The notes: generated from the letters alone by a model not told the origin. Shown: positions 35,050 through 43,878, counted from the stretch's first letter. The stretch: DNA of 47,410 bases from Caldilineaceae bacterium (GCA_020845455.1 JADLFO010000015.1:1-47410); one strand, 5' to 3'. Translations and numbers: made by a program.

Positions 35050-35391
35050 ATGACCCAAGAGGCGATCCTGCAGCGCATTCGGGAATCGTTAGCCCGTCTG
35101 ACGCGCACCCCCGAACGCACGACCGAACCCTATCACGAGACCGAACAACACGTCCGCGAATCGATCCGGCAGATCTCACGCGCGCGCGTCAGCCAGCTTC
35201 TGCGCCAACTGCGCGCTGCCCACGGCCTTTCCTATGCCCAGGTGCAGGCCAACACCGGCTTGACCCAGCAATTGCTCTTCGACGTGGAATACAAAGACCG
35301 GCGGCTCACGCTCGACCAACTGCGTCGGTTGGCGCACTGCTACCATGTCAGCGTCGACGACCTGCTGGGCATCGACTTGGACGACGAGTAA
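35050..35391 (+). CDS. XRE-family helix-turn-helix regulator
   Basis: This 113-aa protein has an N-terminal Arg/Glu-rich helix (about 1-45) and a C-terminal HTH_3/XRE domain. The domain reads VSQLLRQLRAAHGLSYAQVQANTGLTQQLLFDVEYKDRRLTLDQLRRLAHCYHVSVDDLLGID and is complete. The HTH is at the end instead of the start. It probably binds DNA as a dimer. It follows the CBS pair by 9 bases and may regulate it. No operator could be assigned. Confidence 0.88.
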   Translation: MTQEAILQRIRESLARLTRTPERTTEPYHETEQHVRESIRQISRARVSQLLRQLRAAHGLSYAQVQANTGLTQQLLFDVEYKDRRLTLDQLRRLAHCYHVSVDDLLGIDLDDE

Positions 35392-35484
35392 TCGGCCCGT
35401 CGCGGCCCGTCTGCGCGGCCATTCCTGCATTTGGCGTACGCACAGGGCTGCGCCTACGCCTTCTATCTGCACTTCTGCCTGCAC

Positions 35485-36201
35485 ATGGACAACAGAACCG
35501 AAATTCAAATTGCAGTCGCCAAGATCAACAAGTATGCCACCAGCGAGAGCGGCGACACCGTCGAGATCGTCGAACGGCCCCACGGCGGGTTGAGCGTCGT
35601 CGTCGCCGACGGCCAGAGCAGCGGCAAGAGTGCCAAGGCCATCAGCAACCTTGTCGTCAACAAGGCCATCAGCCTGCTCGCCGAAGGCGTGCGTGACGGC
35701 GCAGCGGCGCGCGCCACCCACGACTATCTACATACCTGGCGCGGCGGCAAAGTCAGCGCCGAGTTGATCATCGTGAGCATCGATATGGTCTCGCGCTCGC
35801 TGGTCATCAGCCGCAACGCCCGCTGCCCCACGCTGCTGCGCACAGCCGGCGGCTTTTGCTGGCTCGACGAACCATCGTCTGCGGTCGGCATCTACCGCTA
35901 TACCAAACCGTCGATCCATGAACGACCGCTGCTGGCCGGTGAAGCCATCATCGCCTTTACCGACGGCGTCTGGAGCGCAGGTGCGGTGCGCGACCAGCGG
36001 CTGGACCTGCCCGCGCTGCTCGCTGCGGTCGATCCCCTGGGCATCGCGCCCGCCGAACCGGTGGCCGACGCAGTCCTCAATGCCGCCCTCGAACTGGACC
36101 ACGGACGCCCGCACGATGATGCGACAGTGCTCGTCGTCAAACTCTTGACTCAGGGCGTGCCCGACCCCGTCCGCCGCCTGCACATGAGCTTTCCAATCTG
36201 A
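35485..36201 (+). CDS. PP2C/SpoIIE-type protein phosphatase
   Basis: This protein of about 238 aa is a stand-alone PPM/SpoIIE catalytic domain with the metal Asp motifs: [13 protein letters not shown] (D42), [10 protein letters not shown], and [11 protein letters not shown] near the end. Such enzymes remove phosphate from Ser/Thr, often on anti-sigma-factor antagonists. No sensor, HAMP or PAS domain is attached. ATG at 35485 is chosen because the upstream 18 codons look unlike the family, but neither it nor TTG at 35431 has a good ribosome site. The P-loop gene follows. Confidence 0.82.
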   Translation: MDNRTEIQIAVAKINKYATSESGDTVEIVERPHGGLSVVVADGQSSGKSAKAISNLVVNKAISLLAEGVRDGAAARATHDYLHTWRGGKVSAELIIVSIDMVSRSLVISRNARCPTLLRTAGGFCWLDEPSSAVGIYRYTKPSIHERPLLAGEAIIAFTDGVWSAGAVRDQRLDLPALLAAVDPLGIAPAEPVADAVLNAALELDHGRPHDDATVLVVKLLTQGVPDPVRRLHMSFPI

Positions 36202-36260
36202 AGCCGGCCACGCAAACGGCCGGCGCGCCGCTTTAATTGGGCCGGCGCGAGAGGAGATCC

Positions 36261-36704
36261 TTGACCCAAGCGCGCCTGGAACCCAGCCGTTATCCTCTCG
36301 TCAAAATCGTAGGGATCAGCGGAAGCGGTAAGTCGACGCTAGTTCACAGCTTGCGCCAGGCCGGTTACAACGCGCGCCCGGTCAGCCAAGAGCACAGCGG
36401 CATCCCGGATCTCTGGGCGCAGTTCGACCGCCCTCGTGTCTTGATCTATCTGTATGTGGACCTTGCCGGCCAAACCAGCCGCCGCCCAGATATCGGCTGG
36501 ACCTTTGAAGCGCACGCTGAGGAAGAAACGCGGCTCGCCCATGCACGCCAGCACGCCGATCTACGCATTGATACCTCTCAACTGACGCCGGATGCTGTAT
36601 GTAGGGTAGCGCTGGCCTATCTCCGGCACAGACGGGTTGTCCATGCACCCGGCCCACTGCCGCCAGTGCCGCGCACCGGCGGCTGGGCTGCGCCCGCGCT
36701 ATGA
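36261..36704 (+). CDS. small P-loop kinase-like NTPase
   Basis: This 147-aa protein has a Walker A motif, GISGSGKST (residues 18-26), near the N-terminus. A later ADLRIDTSQLTPDAV segment resembles the end of nucleoside or shikimate-type P-loop kinases. A Walker B is not clear. The C-terminus is Pro/Gly-rich. The start is TTG at 36261, supported by GAGGAG 4-9 bases upstream. The TTG at 36237 would have no such site. The stop overlaps that of the convergent DedA-like gene by 6 bases. Its position directly after a protein phosphatase hints at a linked phosphorylation role, but the substrate is unknown. Confidence 0.78.
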   Translation: MTQARLEPSRYPLVKIVGISGSGKSTLVHSLRQAGYNARPVSQEHSGIPDLWAQFDRPRVLIYLYVDLAGQTSRRPDIGWTFEAHAEEETRLAHARQHADLRIDTSQLTPDAVCRVALAYLRHRRVVHAPGPLPPVPRTGGWAAPAL

Positions 36705-37508
36705 CCGGTCCCCGATCGTTTCGTGTGCCGCTATGTCGATCCGCCTGCCGGGGTGCGCCGCCACAGGCGCATACGGCTCCTCCCCATCCGCGTCAAATAG
36801 CCGCTGCCAGACCGCATCGGCGCCCGCCTCTGCCGGGTTGACGGCGTCCGGGTCGGTGGCATCCGCATAGATCGCAGGCTGCGCCAACGAGTCCATCCCC
36901 AGCTCCTCGCGGTCGATGCGCCGCCGCAGCCACCGGAAGCCCGCGCCAGCCGCCAGGACCAGCCCCAGCGCACCCACCACGCTCAACCCTTCCTCGAACC
37001 GGCGGATCCAGCCCGTGGCGTGAAAACCGACCCAAATCAGCAGCAGCGACCACAACGTCTCCATCACAAAGACCGTCGGGAACCAGCGCCGCCAGGGCAC
37101 GCGGGCCATGCCCGCTGCCACCAGGGTCGGAACGATCAGCCCGTAGGCCAGTTTCGCAAAAATCAGCAGCTTGGCCGCGTGGGCGTGCATTTCGCGTTTC
37201 AGCCGCTCGATATGTCGCCGTTTGCTCCCCAGCCAGGGCGAGCGGTGCAGCAGACTCTCCACTTTGCCGGTATAGCCGACCGTATACCACAGCACATCGC
37301 CGGTGACATTACCGGTGAGCGTCGCCAGAAAGACCAGCCGCACATCCAACATCCCCGCTGCCGCCGCGACCGCGCCCAAGAGCGTGCTCAACGGCCCTTC
37401 GGTCGCCACCAGCACCGCCAAAAGCACATAGCTCCAGACGCCGAGATCGGGCAACTGCCCCGCATGGATGTTGAACCAGACCTTACGCAACCATTCAATC
37501 CAAGCCAT
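36699..37508 (-). CDS. VTT/DedA-like membrane protein
   Basis: This 269-aa protein has about five TM segments and the VTT (SNARE-assoc) core. It includes GVWSYVLLAVLVATEGPLSTLLGAVAA, then GNVTGDVLWYTVGYTGKVESLL (the G-x3-D-x3-Y-x2-G loop), then GLIVPTLVAAGMARVPWRRW. Members are lipid scramblases or proton-dependent transporters in the membrane. The C-terminal cytoplasmic tail of about 80 residues is long and acidic. ATG at 37508 with GGAAGG fits the family N-terminus; the in-frame extension to 37613 looks non-coding. It is convergent with the P-loop gene. Confidence 0.85.
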   Translation of the reverse strand: MAWIEWLRKVWFNIHAGQLPDLGVWSYVLLAVLVATEGPLSTLLGAVAAAAGMLDVRLVFLATLTGNVTGDVLWYTVGYTGKVESLLHRSPWLGSKRRHIERLKREMHAHAAKLLIFAKLAYGLIVPTLVAAGMARVPWRRWFPTVFVMETLWSLLLIWVGFHATGWIRRFEEGLSVVGALGLVLAAGAGFRWLRRRIDREELGMDSLAQPAIYADATDPDAVNPAEAGADAVWQRLFDADGEEPYAPVAAHPGRRIDIAAHETIGDRS

Positions 37509-37847
37509 TTGCCTTCCCAACTGCCCCGGCCCATGTGCGCCGCAAGCCCAGCTCAAAAATGCCGTTCTCCGCTGTCGCCCAGGCCGCCTCCCGCGGCCCA
37601 TGCGCCCTACCAAACGCCGCGGCCATGGCCGTGGTTCTGGCGGAGCCTATTCTACTCCCACATTTGACATTCCGCCAGCCTAGACATACGATCCCGTAGA
37701 GTCCGACCTATAAAGTCCAACACAGCCAGCGCCCGTCACGGCGATGACGCCGCGGCGTCCTCAAACTCGTCGCCGGGCCGGAAAGCTTGCTCCCGGCGGG
37801 CAACACAAGAATGCAGCCTGTCCCATGCCCAACACGGTCGCCCGACT
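37509..37847. other. intergenic region between the VTT/DedA and MFS genes
   Basis: This divergent gene-free stretch of 339 bases holds the plus-strand promoter at 37664-37692. A weak minus-strand one is possible (-10 TAGAAT complement at 37649-37654, -35 TGGCGG at 37672-37677, 17 bases apart) for the VTT/DedA gene. Apart from these I see no gene, RNA or repeat in it. Confidence 0.5.
37664..37692 (+). promoter_or_regulatory. promoter of the sugar cluster (MFS to SDR)
   Basis: TTGACA (37664-37669), 17-base spacer, TACGAT (37687-37692). It lies 155 bases before the MFS start and is the only good promoter before the packed genes that follow. Confidence 0.55.
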
Positions 37848-39044
37848 ATGACCAATTACCGTCTCTTGACCGTGATCGGCAGCCTGGCCTATGTTGCCGT
37901 CGGCGTCAGTTCACCGCTGCTCACCCTGTTTCTCGAATCGCTCGGCGCGTCCTATATCCAGATTTCGCTCGTGCTGACCTCGTTTGTGCTGACGCTCTTG
38001 GGCTGCAACTATCTCTGGGGGCGGCTCTCCGACCGGTTGGGCCGGCGCAAACCCTTTGTCGTGGCCGGTCTACTCGGCCTTGCCCTTGTCTATGCGTGGC
38101 TGGGCCATGTGCCCACGCTGGCCGCCGCCTGGGCTACGCGCCTGCTCGAAGGGGCCGCCCTCGCCGCATACACCACCCTCAGCCTCGCCATGATGGGCGA
38201 AGCCCTAGACCGCAGCGCCAAACAACGCCAAGGCCGCCGGATGGGCCTCTATCGCGGGCTGGGGTCGCTGGCCTTTGCGGCGGGCAGCGTCGCCGGCGGG
38301 CGCGTGGCCGAGGCCTATGGGCTGGCGGACAGCTTTCTGATCTGCGCCGCTGCCTATCTCCTGGCCGCGTTGGTGGCCCTCCAATTGCAGGACCAACCCG
38401 CCGCGCCGCTCGCGCAGCAGCCTGTCCCCTCCTCCGCCCCACGCACACGCGCCAGGCTCCTGCCCGCAGCCTTCCTCACCGGCGTCTTTCTGTGGACTGC
38501 CGCTCACTCGGCTTCGGCGTCGATGTGGCCCAACTATATGGCGCAGTTGGGCTATTCGACCGGCCAGCTCACCAGCCTGTGGGGGCTGGCCGCGCTCGTC
38601 GAGATGCCTGCCATGTTTGCCCTGGGCGCGCTCTCCGACATCGCCGGGCGCACGGCGGTGCTGATGACCGGCGGCTTCGGGATCGCCCTGGTCAACGCGG
38701 GCTATGCAGCCGCGGCCCATCTGCTGCCGGTTCTCATCGGGATTCAGGTGGTGCGCGGCATCGGCTTTGCAGCCTACACCGGCAGCGCCATGACCTTTAC
38801 AACCGAACATGGTGGCAAAGAGCGCGGCGGCGCCAGCGGCCTCTATCATACTACCGGCAGCGCAGGCCAACTGGCCGGTCTCTTGATGGGCGGCACGCTG
38901 GCCCAGACCATGGGCTTCCCGACCATGTTTGCGGCGTGCGCTCTCCTGGCCCTGGCAGCTACGGCCGGCTTTTGGGCGCTCCATCACCGCACGCCGCATC
39001 TGATCCCCGTCGCCACCGCCGCACAGGCAGAGAGGAAACCATGA
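37848..39044 (+). CDS. MFS transporter
   Basis: This 398-aa protein has about 12 TM segments, with the motif-A-like GRLSDRLGRRKPFVVAG between TM2 and TM3 and a second-half GALSDIAGRTAVLMTG. A central Pro/Gln/Ala loop (about 185-205) separates the halves. The family moves sugars, drugs or other small molecules; specificity cannot be told. Its stop overlaps the start of the first Gfo/Idh gene as ATGA, so the two are translationally coupled and the carrier probably serves the pathway that follows. Confidence 0.9.
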   Translation: MTNYRLLTVIGSLAYVAVGVSSPLLTLFLESLGASYIQISLVLTSFVLTLLGCNYLWGRLSDRLGRRKPFVVAGLLGLALVYAWLGHVPTLAAAWATRLLEGAALAAYTTLSLAMMGEALDRSAKQRQGRRMGLYRGLGSLAFAAGSVAGGRVAEAYGLADSFLICAAAYLLAALVALQLQDQPAAPLAQQPVPSSAPRTRARLLPAAFLTGVFLWTAAHSASASMWPNYMAQLGYSTGQLTSLWGLAALVEMPAMFALGALSDIAGRTAVLMTGGFGIALVNAGYAAAAHLLPVLIGIQVVRGIGFAAYTGSAMTFTTEHGGKERGGASGLYHTTGSAGQLAGLLMGGTLAQTMGFPTMFAACALLALAATAGFWALHHRTPHLIPVATAAQAERKP

Positions 39045-40087
39045 CTCGTATCGGTATTATCGGCGCGGGCGCTATCGCCCACCACCATGCCGCCCAATGG
39101 CGCAAACTGCCCGTCACGCTTGCCGCAGTCTATGACATCATCCCCGAACGCATCCAGACCTTCGCCGCCCAGTTCGGCGCTCACCCCTGCGCCTCGCTGG
39201 ACGAGCTGCTGCGCCGCGTCGACGTTGTGGACATCTGCACCCCCACCGACAGCCGCGTAACCAGTATCTTGGCTGCGGCCGCGGCGCGGATCCCCATCGT
39301 CTGCGAAAAACCCTTTGGCCGCCACCTCGACGAATGCGAACGCATGATCGAGGCCTGTGACGCCACAAATACGCCGCTCTTTGTCGCCCATGTCGTGCGC
39401 TTCTTCCCCCAATATGCCCACGCCAAAGAGGTCGTGGACAGCGGTGCGATCGGTCGCCCGGCCATGATCCGCACGATGCGCGCCGGCTCCTTCCCACGGC
39501 CGGGGGCCACCTATGGCAGCAGTTTCTACGGCGACTTTGCGCGCAGCGGCGGCGTGATTATGGATCTGGGCATCCACGACATTGACTATCATCTCTGGGT
39601 CGGCGGGCCCGTCGAACGAGTCTTTGCCCGCGGCCTCGCCTATGCGGGGGTGAGCGGGGCCGACCATGCCTTCCTGACCTTGCGCTACGCCTCGGGGGCC
39701 ATCGGCCATATCGACTGCAATTGGGCGCTGCCCCCCGGCCGGTTCCGCACACACGTCGAGATCGCAGGTGACGGCGGTCTGCTCGAATGGGACTCCTTTG
39801 AGCCGCCGCCGCTCCTGTGGGCGCGCCCCGACCCTGAACGCCCAGGCCAATCCACCCAGGGCAGCGCTTCTCCGCTTGCGCCGCTGGATGATCCCTACTG
39901 CCGCGAGTTTGCCCATTTTCTTGACTGTCTCGACCGCGGCGCGCCCTTCCTGGTCACCCCCGATCAGGCAGCGATGGCCGTCAAGGTCGCCCTGGCCGCA
40001 CTCGAATCGATCCGTACCGGCCTGCCAGTCCACATCGCCGATTTCCAGACCGATTTCCAGACCGATTTCCAGGAGGTGAGCCGATGA
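39041..40087 (+). CDS. Gfo/Idh/MocA family oxidoreductase 1
   Basis: This 348-aa NAD(P)-dependent oxidoreductase has the Rossmann start MTRIGIIGAGAIAHHHA, the catalytic EKPFG (K97 region), and DLGIHDIDYHLW with the His and Asp of the Gfo/Idh active site. These enzymes oxidise or epimerise sugars and inositols. The C-terminus carries DFQTDFQTDFQ, coded by a 12-bp tandem repeat (40040-40073). The start ATG at 39041 is within the ATGA overlap and follows AGAGGAAA. The longer in-frame extension upstream overlaps the MFS gene and is rejected. Confidence 0.92.
   Translation: MTRIGIIGAGAIAHHHAAQWRKLPVTLAAVYDIIPERIQTFAAQFGAHPCASLDELLRRVDVVDICTPTDSRVTSILAAAAARIPIVCEKPFGRHLDECERMIEACDATNTPLFVAHVVRFFPQYAHAKEVVDSGAIGRPAMIRTMRAGSFPRPGATYGSSFYGDFARSGGVIMDLGIHDIDYHLWVGGPVERVFARGLAYAGVSGADHAFLTLRYASGAIGHIDCNWALPPGRFRTHVEIAGDGGLLEWDSFEPPPLLWARPDPERPGQSTQGSASPLAPLDDPYCREFAHFLDCLDRGAPFLVTPDQAAMAVKVALAALESIRTGLPVHIADFQTDFQTDFQEVSR
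40040..40073 (+). repeat. 12-bp tandem repeat at the end of Gfo/Idh 1
   Basis: GATTTCCAGACC occurs at 40040-40051 and 40052-40063, then a partial copy at 40064-40073. It encodes DFQT units and its last copy runs into AGGAGGTGA, the near-perfect Shine-Dalgarno of Gfo/Idh 2. The number of copies could vary without changing the frame. Confidence 0.85.
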
Positions 40088-41103
40088 CCCTGCGACTGCT
40101 CCGCATCGGCATCTTAAGCGTAGCCCACGGCCATGCGCACAGCTACGCCGCCTGTCTGCAGCAGCTTGACCAGGTGGCGTTGGCCGGCGTCTATGACGAC
40201 GACCCAACCCGCGGCCAGGCTGCAGCCGCGCGCTATGGCTGCCCATTCTTCGCCACGCCCGAAAGCCTGCTCGCGCTGCGTCTAGATGGCGTCATCGTCT
40301 GCGCCGAAAACGCACGCCACGCGCCGCTCGTCCAACTGGCCGCAGACCACACCGGCTACATCCTGTGTGAAAAGCCCATCGCCACCACGCTCGACGGCGC
40401 GCAGGCGATGATCGACCGCTGCGCCGCCACCGGGACCAAGCTCCAGATCGCCTTCCCGGTACGCTTTGCCCCGCCCATCGTGCAGTTCAAGACCATGCTC
40501 GACCAAGGCGATCTGGGCACAGTCTACAGCGTCAAATGCACCAACCACGGCTCACAACCCGGCGGCTGGTTCATCGACCCGCAGTTGGCGGGCGGCGGCG
40601 CGGTCATGGACCACACCGTCCATGTGATCGACCTGCTGCGCTGGTTCTGGCGCACTGAAGTGACCGAGGTCTACGCCGAAATCGGCGTCAACCTGCTGCA
40701 CCAAAATCTAGCCGTGGACGACGCCGGGCTGCTCTCCTTCCGGCTCGCCAACGGCGTCTACGGCACGCTCGATACAAGCTGGTCGCGCCCGTCCAGCTAC
40801 CCGACCTGGGGCGATGTCACCATTGAGGTCACCGCACAGCACGGCGTCATCACCGTGGACGCCTTCCGCCAGCATTTGGCCGTCAGCTCCGACGCCTGGG
40901 GCAAGACCCGATGGGTTCCGTGGGGCAGCAACATGGATCTCGGCTTGGTCGCCGACTTTGTCGAGATGATCCGCACCGGCCGCGCCCCCTCCATCAGCGG
41001 CGAAGACGGCTATAAATCCCTTGAAGTCGCCCTGGCGGCCTACGAATCGGCGCGCCAAGGCCGTCCCATCACCCTTTCTCACGCGATTGGCCAGGCAGCA
41101 TGA
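40084..41103 (+). CDS. Gfo/Idh/MocA family oxidoreductase 2
   Basis: This 339-aa member is different from the first. It has LLRIGILSVAHGHAHSYAACL at the Rossmann fold, lacking the plain GxGxxG (VAHGHAHS instead), then CEKPIATT and MDHTVHVIDLLRW. The altered glycine loop suggests weak or changed cofactor binding, though EKP is kept. It begins in the ATGA overlap with the previous gene after an AGGAGGTGA and ends in another ATGA overlap with the kinase gene. It is likely to act in the same pathway as the neighbours. Confidence 0.9.
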   Translation: MTLRLLRIGILSVAHGHAHSYAACLQQLDQVALAGVYDDDPTRGQAAAARYGCPFFATPESLLALRLDGVIVCAENARHAPLVQLAADHTGYILCEKPIATTLDGAQAMIDRCAATGTKLQIAFPVRFAPPIVQFKTMLDQGDLGTVYSVKCTNHGSQPGGWFIDPQLAGGGAVMDHTVHVIDLLRWFWRTEVTEVYAEIGVNLLHQNLAVDDAGLLSFRLANGVYGTLDTSWSRPSSYPTWGDVTIEVTAQHGVITVDAFRQHLAVSSDAWGKTRWVPWGSNMDLGLVADFVEMIRTGRAPSISGEDGYKSLEVALAAYESARQGRPITLSHAIGQAA

Positions 41104-42452
41104 CACAGATTCTCGAATCGACCCTGTTTGACCTCCTTGACCCGATCTACGGGCCTAGCGCGCCCGCCCAAACCGCGCGCTATCAAACGGCGCTGGACGT
41201 CTTCGCCCGGCGCTATGGCCCCGGCCCCGTCCGCCTCTTTCGTGCGCCGGGCCGCGTCAATCTCATCGGCGAGCACACCGACTACAACCATGGCTTCGTG
41301 CTGCCCGCCGCGCTCGACAAAGATATCTTGCTCCTGGCGCGGCCCCGCCCCGACCGCCGCGTCCGCTTGGGCAATATCGAGCCGCCCTTTGAAGACGCCG
41401 AGTTCGAGCTAGGCGAGTCGATCCCGCCCGCGCCGCGCGGCCACTGGAGCAACTACCTGCGCGGCGCGGCTCAGATGGTCACCGCCCAAGCCGCCACCCC
41501 GCCGCCCGGCCTTGATATCCTGGTCGCGGGCGCTGCGCCCGCGGGGGTGCCGCGCGGGGCCGGTCTCAGTTCTTCGTCGGCGCTGGTCGTCGCCATGGCC
41601 GTGGCCCTGGCCGATCTCGCCGGTTGGCAGCCCGAACCGGCCCGGCTGGCCCATCACTGCGCCGACGGCGAATGGTATGTCGGCACACGCGGCGGCATCA
41701 TGGACCACTTCGCAGCCCTGCTCAGTCGCCGCGACCACGCCCTCTTTCTCGACTGCCGCGCCGACGCCCAGGGCAGCTATCACACGCGCCACATCCCCTT
41801 CCCGGCCACACATCGGCTCGTCGTGGTCGATTCCGGCCTCCATCATGACAACGTGCGCGGCGAGTATAACCGCCGTGTGGCTGCCTGTCGCGCCGGCGTG
41901 GGGCTGCTGCGCCGCTCCTTGCCGGACATCACCCATCTGCGCGACGCACAGGAGATCCCCTGGAGCGACCTCGCCCGCGAGCTGCCCGAAGTCACCACTC
42001 CGACGGACCTCGCCCGCCAAGGCATCGACCTGGGCGAGATCCCCGGCCTAGACGCGCAGGAACCGCTGCGCGTCGCCGCCTGCTGCCGTCATGTATGGAC
42101 GGAAAACGCGCGTGTGCTGCAGACGCTCGACGCCCTGGCCGCCAACGACATCGCCCAGGTCGGCAAGCTGCTCCACGACGCCCACGCCAGCGCGCGCGAC
42201 GATTACGCCATCAGCACGCCCGAACTGGATTTCCTGGTGAACACCGCCGAGACCGTCGGCGGCGTGGCCGGGGCGCGCCTCACCGGCGCGGGCTGGGGCG
42301 GCTGCGTCGTTGTGCTGGTCGCACAAGAGGCCGTGGACACGCTGCAAACACGGCTTGCCGCCGCCTATGCCGCGCACACGGGCCGCACGCCGGCCATCTT
42401 CCTGTGCCAGGCCGGACCCGGCGCAGGCCCGGTTGCCGGCCTATCGGTTTGA
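41100..42452 (+). CDS. galK: galactokinase-family GHMP kinase
   Basis: This 450-aa cytoplasmic kinase has the galactokinase signature GRVNLIGEHTDYNHGFVLP, the ATP loop GAGLSSSSALVVA, D202 in GGIMDH as the catalytic base (usually CGIMDQ), the substrate-side DSGLHHDNVRGEYNRR, and GAGWGGC. It is longer than the about 390 aa common for GalK because of an N-terminal addition and a segment near 295-330 (TTPTDLARQGIDLGEIPGLD). Galactose is the first guess, but the MDH change and the lack of galT/galE nearby leave room for another sugar (for example an arabinose- or N-acetylhexosamine-like one). It overlaps Gfo/Idh 2 as ATGA. Confidence 0.87.
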   Translation: MTQILESTLFDLLDPIYGPSAPAQTARYQTALDVFARRYGPGPVRLFRAPGRVNLIGEHTDYNHGFVLPAALDKDILLLARPRPDRRVRLGNIEPPFEDAEFELGESIPPAPRGHWSNYLRGAAQMVTAQAATPPPGLDILVAGAAPAGVPRGAGLSSSSALVVAMAVALADLAGWQPEPARLAHHCADGEWYVGTRGGIMDHFAALLSRRDHALFLDCRADAQGSYHTRHIPFPATHRLVVVDSGLHHDNVRGEYNRRVAACRAGVGLLRRSLPDITHLRDAQEIPWSDLARELPEVTTPTDLARQGIDLGEIPGLDAQEPLRVAACCRHVWTENARVLQTLDALAANDIAQVGKLLHDAHASARDDYAISTPELDFLVNTAETVGGVAGARLTGAGWGGCVVVLVAQEAVDTLQTRLAAAYAAHTGRTPAIFLCQAGPGAGPVAGLSV

Positions 42453-42494
42453 AAAGCGCCTCTTGACAGGCATTTCCTGAAAGGCCTCTCTGCC

Positions 42495-43832
42495 ATGTCC
42501 AAACCGCTCGAACTGATCGTGATCGGCGCCGGTCACCGCGGCGCCGATGCCTATGCCTCCTATGCCTTCACCCACCCGGACGAAGTGCGCTTTGTGGGTG
42601 TGGCTGAGCCGGACCCCATCCGCCGACGCCGCTTCGCCGACGACCACGACCTCGGCGAGAGCCAGTGTTTCACCTCCTGGGAAGAACTGCTGGACAAGGG
42701 GCAGTTGGGCGATGCCGCTATCGTCACCACCCAGGACCAAATGCACGTCGAACCGGCGGTCGCCGCTATGCAGACGGGCTACCACGTCCTGCTCGAAAAA
42801 CCGATGGCGCACACGCTCGAAGGCTGTATCCAACTGGTTCAGACCGCCGAGCGCACCGGGCGCGTGTTGCAGATCTGCCATGTGTTGCGCTATTCGCCCT
42901 TCTGGCGCGCCCTGCATGAAGTGCTGGACGCGGGCCGCCTGGGCGACATCATCACCGTCGAACACCGCGAAAACGTGGCCTACTGGCACATGGCGCACAG
43001 CTTTGTGCGCGGCAACTGGCGCAACCAGGCGCTCTCCAGCCCCATGATCCTGGCAAAATGCTGCCATGACCTCGACATCTTGGTCTGGAATTTGAACACG
43101 CCGGTGCGCCGCCTCAGTTCGGTTGGCTCGCTGCTCCACTACCGCGCCGACCAGGCCGGGCCGGAGATCCCGGCACGCTGCACCGACGGCTGCCCCATCG
43201 AGCGCGAGTGCCCATTTTCCGCCATCGGCATCTATCTCGATCTGCGCCCCTTTGACTATCTGGCCGCGGAAGCCGCTGCACGCGGCATCGACCTTGAGGC
43301 CCCCAAGGTATGGCCCTTCACCGTTCTGAGCCACGACGTCAGCCGCGCCGGGCGGCTGGCCGCGCTCCAGACCGGTCCCTATGGGCGCTGCGTCTACCGC
43401 TGTGACAACGACGTAGTCGACCACCAGGTCGTCACCATGGAACTGGAGACCGGCCCCTCGGTCGTCCTCGTGATGCACGGTCATTCCAACGAGGAGCATC
43501 GCTCAATGCGCTATGACGGCACGCGCGCCACGCTGCGCGCCCGTTTTGGCCGCACCTCCGAGATCACCGTCCATGACCATGCCACCGGCGCGGTCGAGCA
43601 AGTCCCGATCCCGCAGCCGCAGGGAGGCCATGGCGGCGGCGACCATGGCCTCATGTTCGACTTCCTGCGTGTGCTGCGCGGCGAAGCCGAACCGCTGACC
43701 AGCGCCCGCGCCTCGCTCGAAAGCCACCTGCTCGCCTTCGCCGCCGAAGAGGCGCGCTTGGCCGGAACTGTCGTGGATATGACCGCCTTCCGCGCCCGCG
43801 CCGAAGCCCTAACCCGTCAATTCGCCGATTGA
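42495..43832 (+). CDS. Gfo/Idh/MocA family oxidoreductase 3, with Cys cluster
   Basis: This 445-aa member is longer than the usual 330-390. It has LIVIGAGHRGADAYASYA (Rossmann loop), LLEKPMAHT, and CCHDLDILVWNL at the active site. A Cys-rich insertion holds C229, C233 and C239 (CTDGCPIEREC) and later C299 and C303 (CVYRC). This looks like a structural metal site and I recall it from a subset of the family. The gene is 42 bases after the kinase, with GAAAGG before the ATG. It probably oxidises a sugar or cyclitol in the same route. Confidence 0.9.
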   Translation: MSKPLELIVIGAGHRGADAYASYAFTHPDEVRFVGVAEPDPIRRRRFADDHDLGESQCFTSWEELLDKGQLGDAAIVTTQDQMHVEPAVAAMQTGYHVLLEKPMAHTLEGCIQLVQTAERTGRVLQICHVLRYSPFWRALHEVLDAGRLGDIITVEHRENVAYWHMAHSFVRGNWRNQALSSPMILAKCCHDLDILVWNLNTPVRRLSSVGSLLHYRADQAGPEIPARCTDGCPIERECPFSAIGIYLDLRPFDYLAAEAAARGIDLEAPKVWPFTVLSHDVSRAGRLAALQTGPYGRCVYRCDNDVVDHQVVTMELETGPSVVLVMHGHSNEEHRSMRYDGTRATLRARFGRTSEITVHDHATGAVEQVPIPQPQGGHGGGDHGLMFDFLRVLRGEAEPLTSARASLESHLLAFAAEEARLAGTVVDMTAFRARAEALTRQFAD

Positions 43833-43878
43833 TTGCGCCCGGCCCGGCTGAAATCCCGGCTGATTTCCGAGGAGAACG

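Noticed and set aside
37787-39040. Long in-frame extension of Gfo/Idh 1 across the MFS gene
   Set aside because: The MFS frame has a full set of TM segments and motifs; the extension is an out-of-frame shadow.
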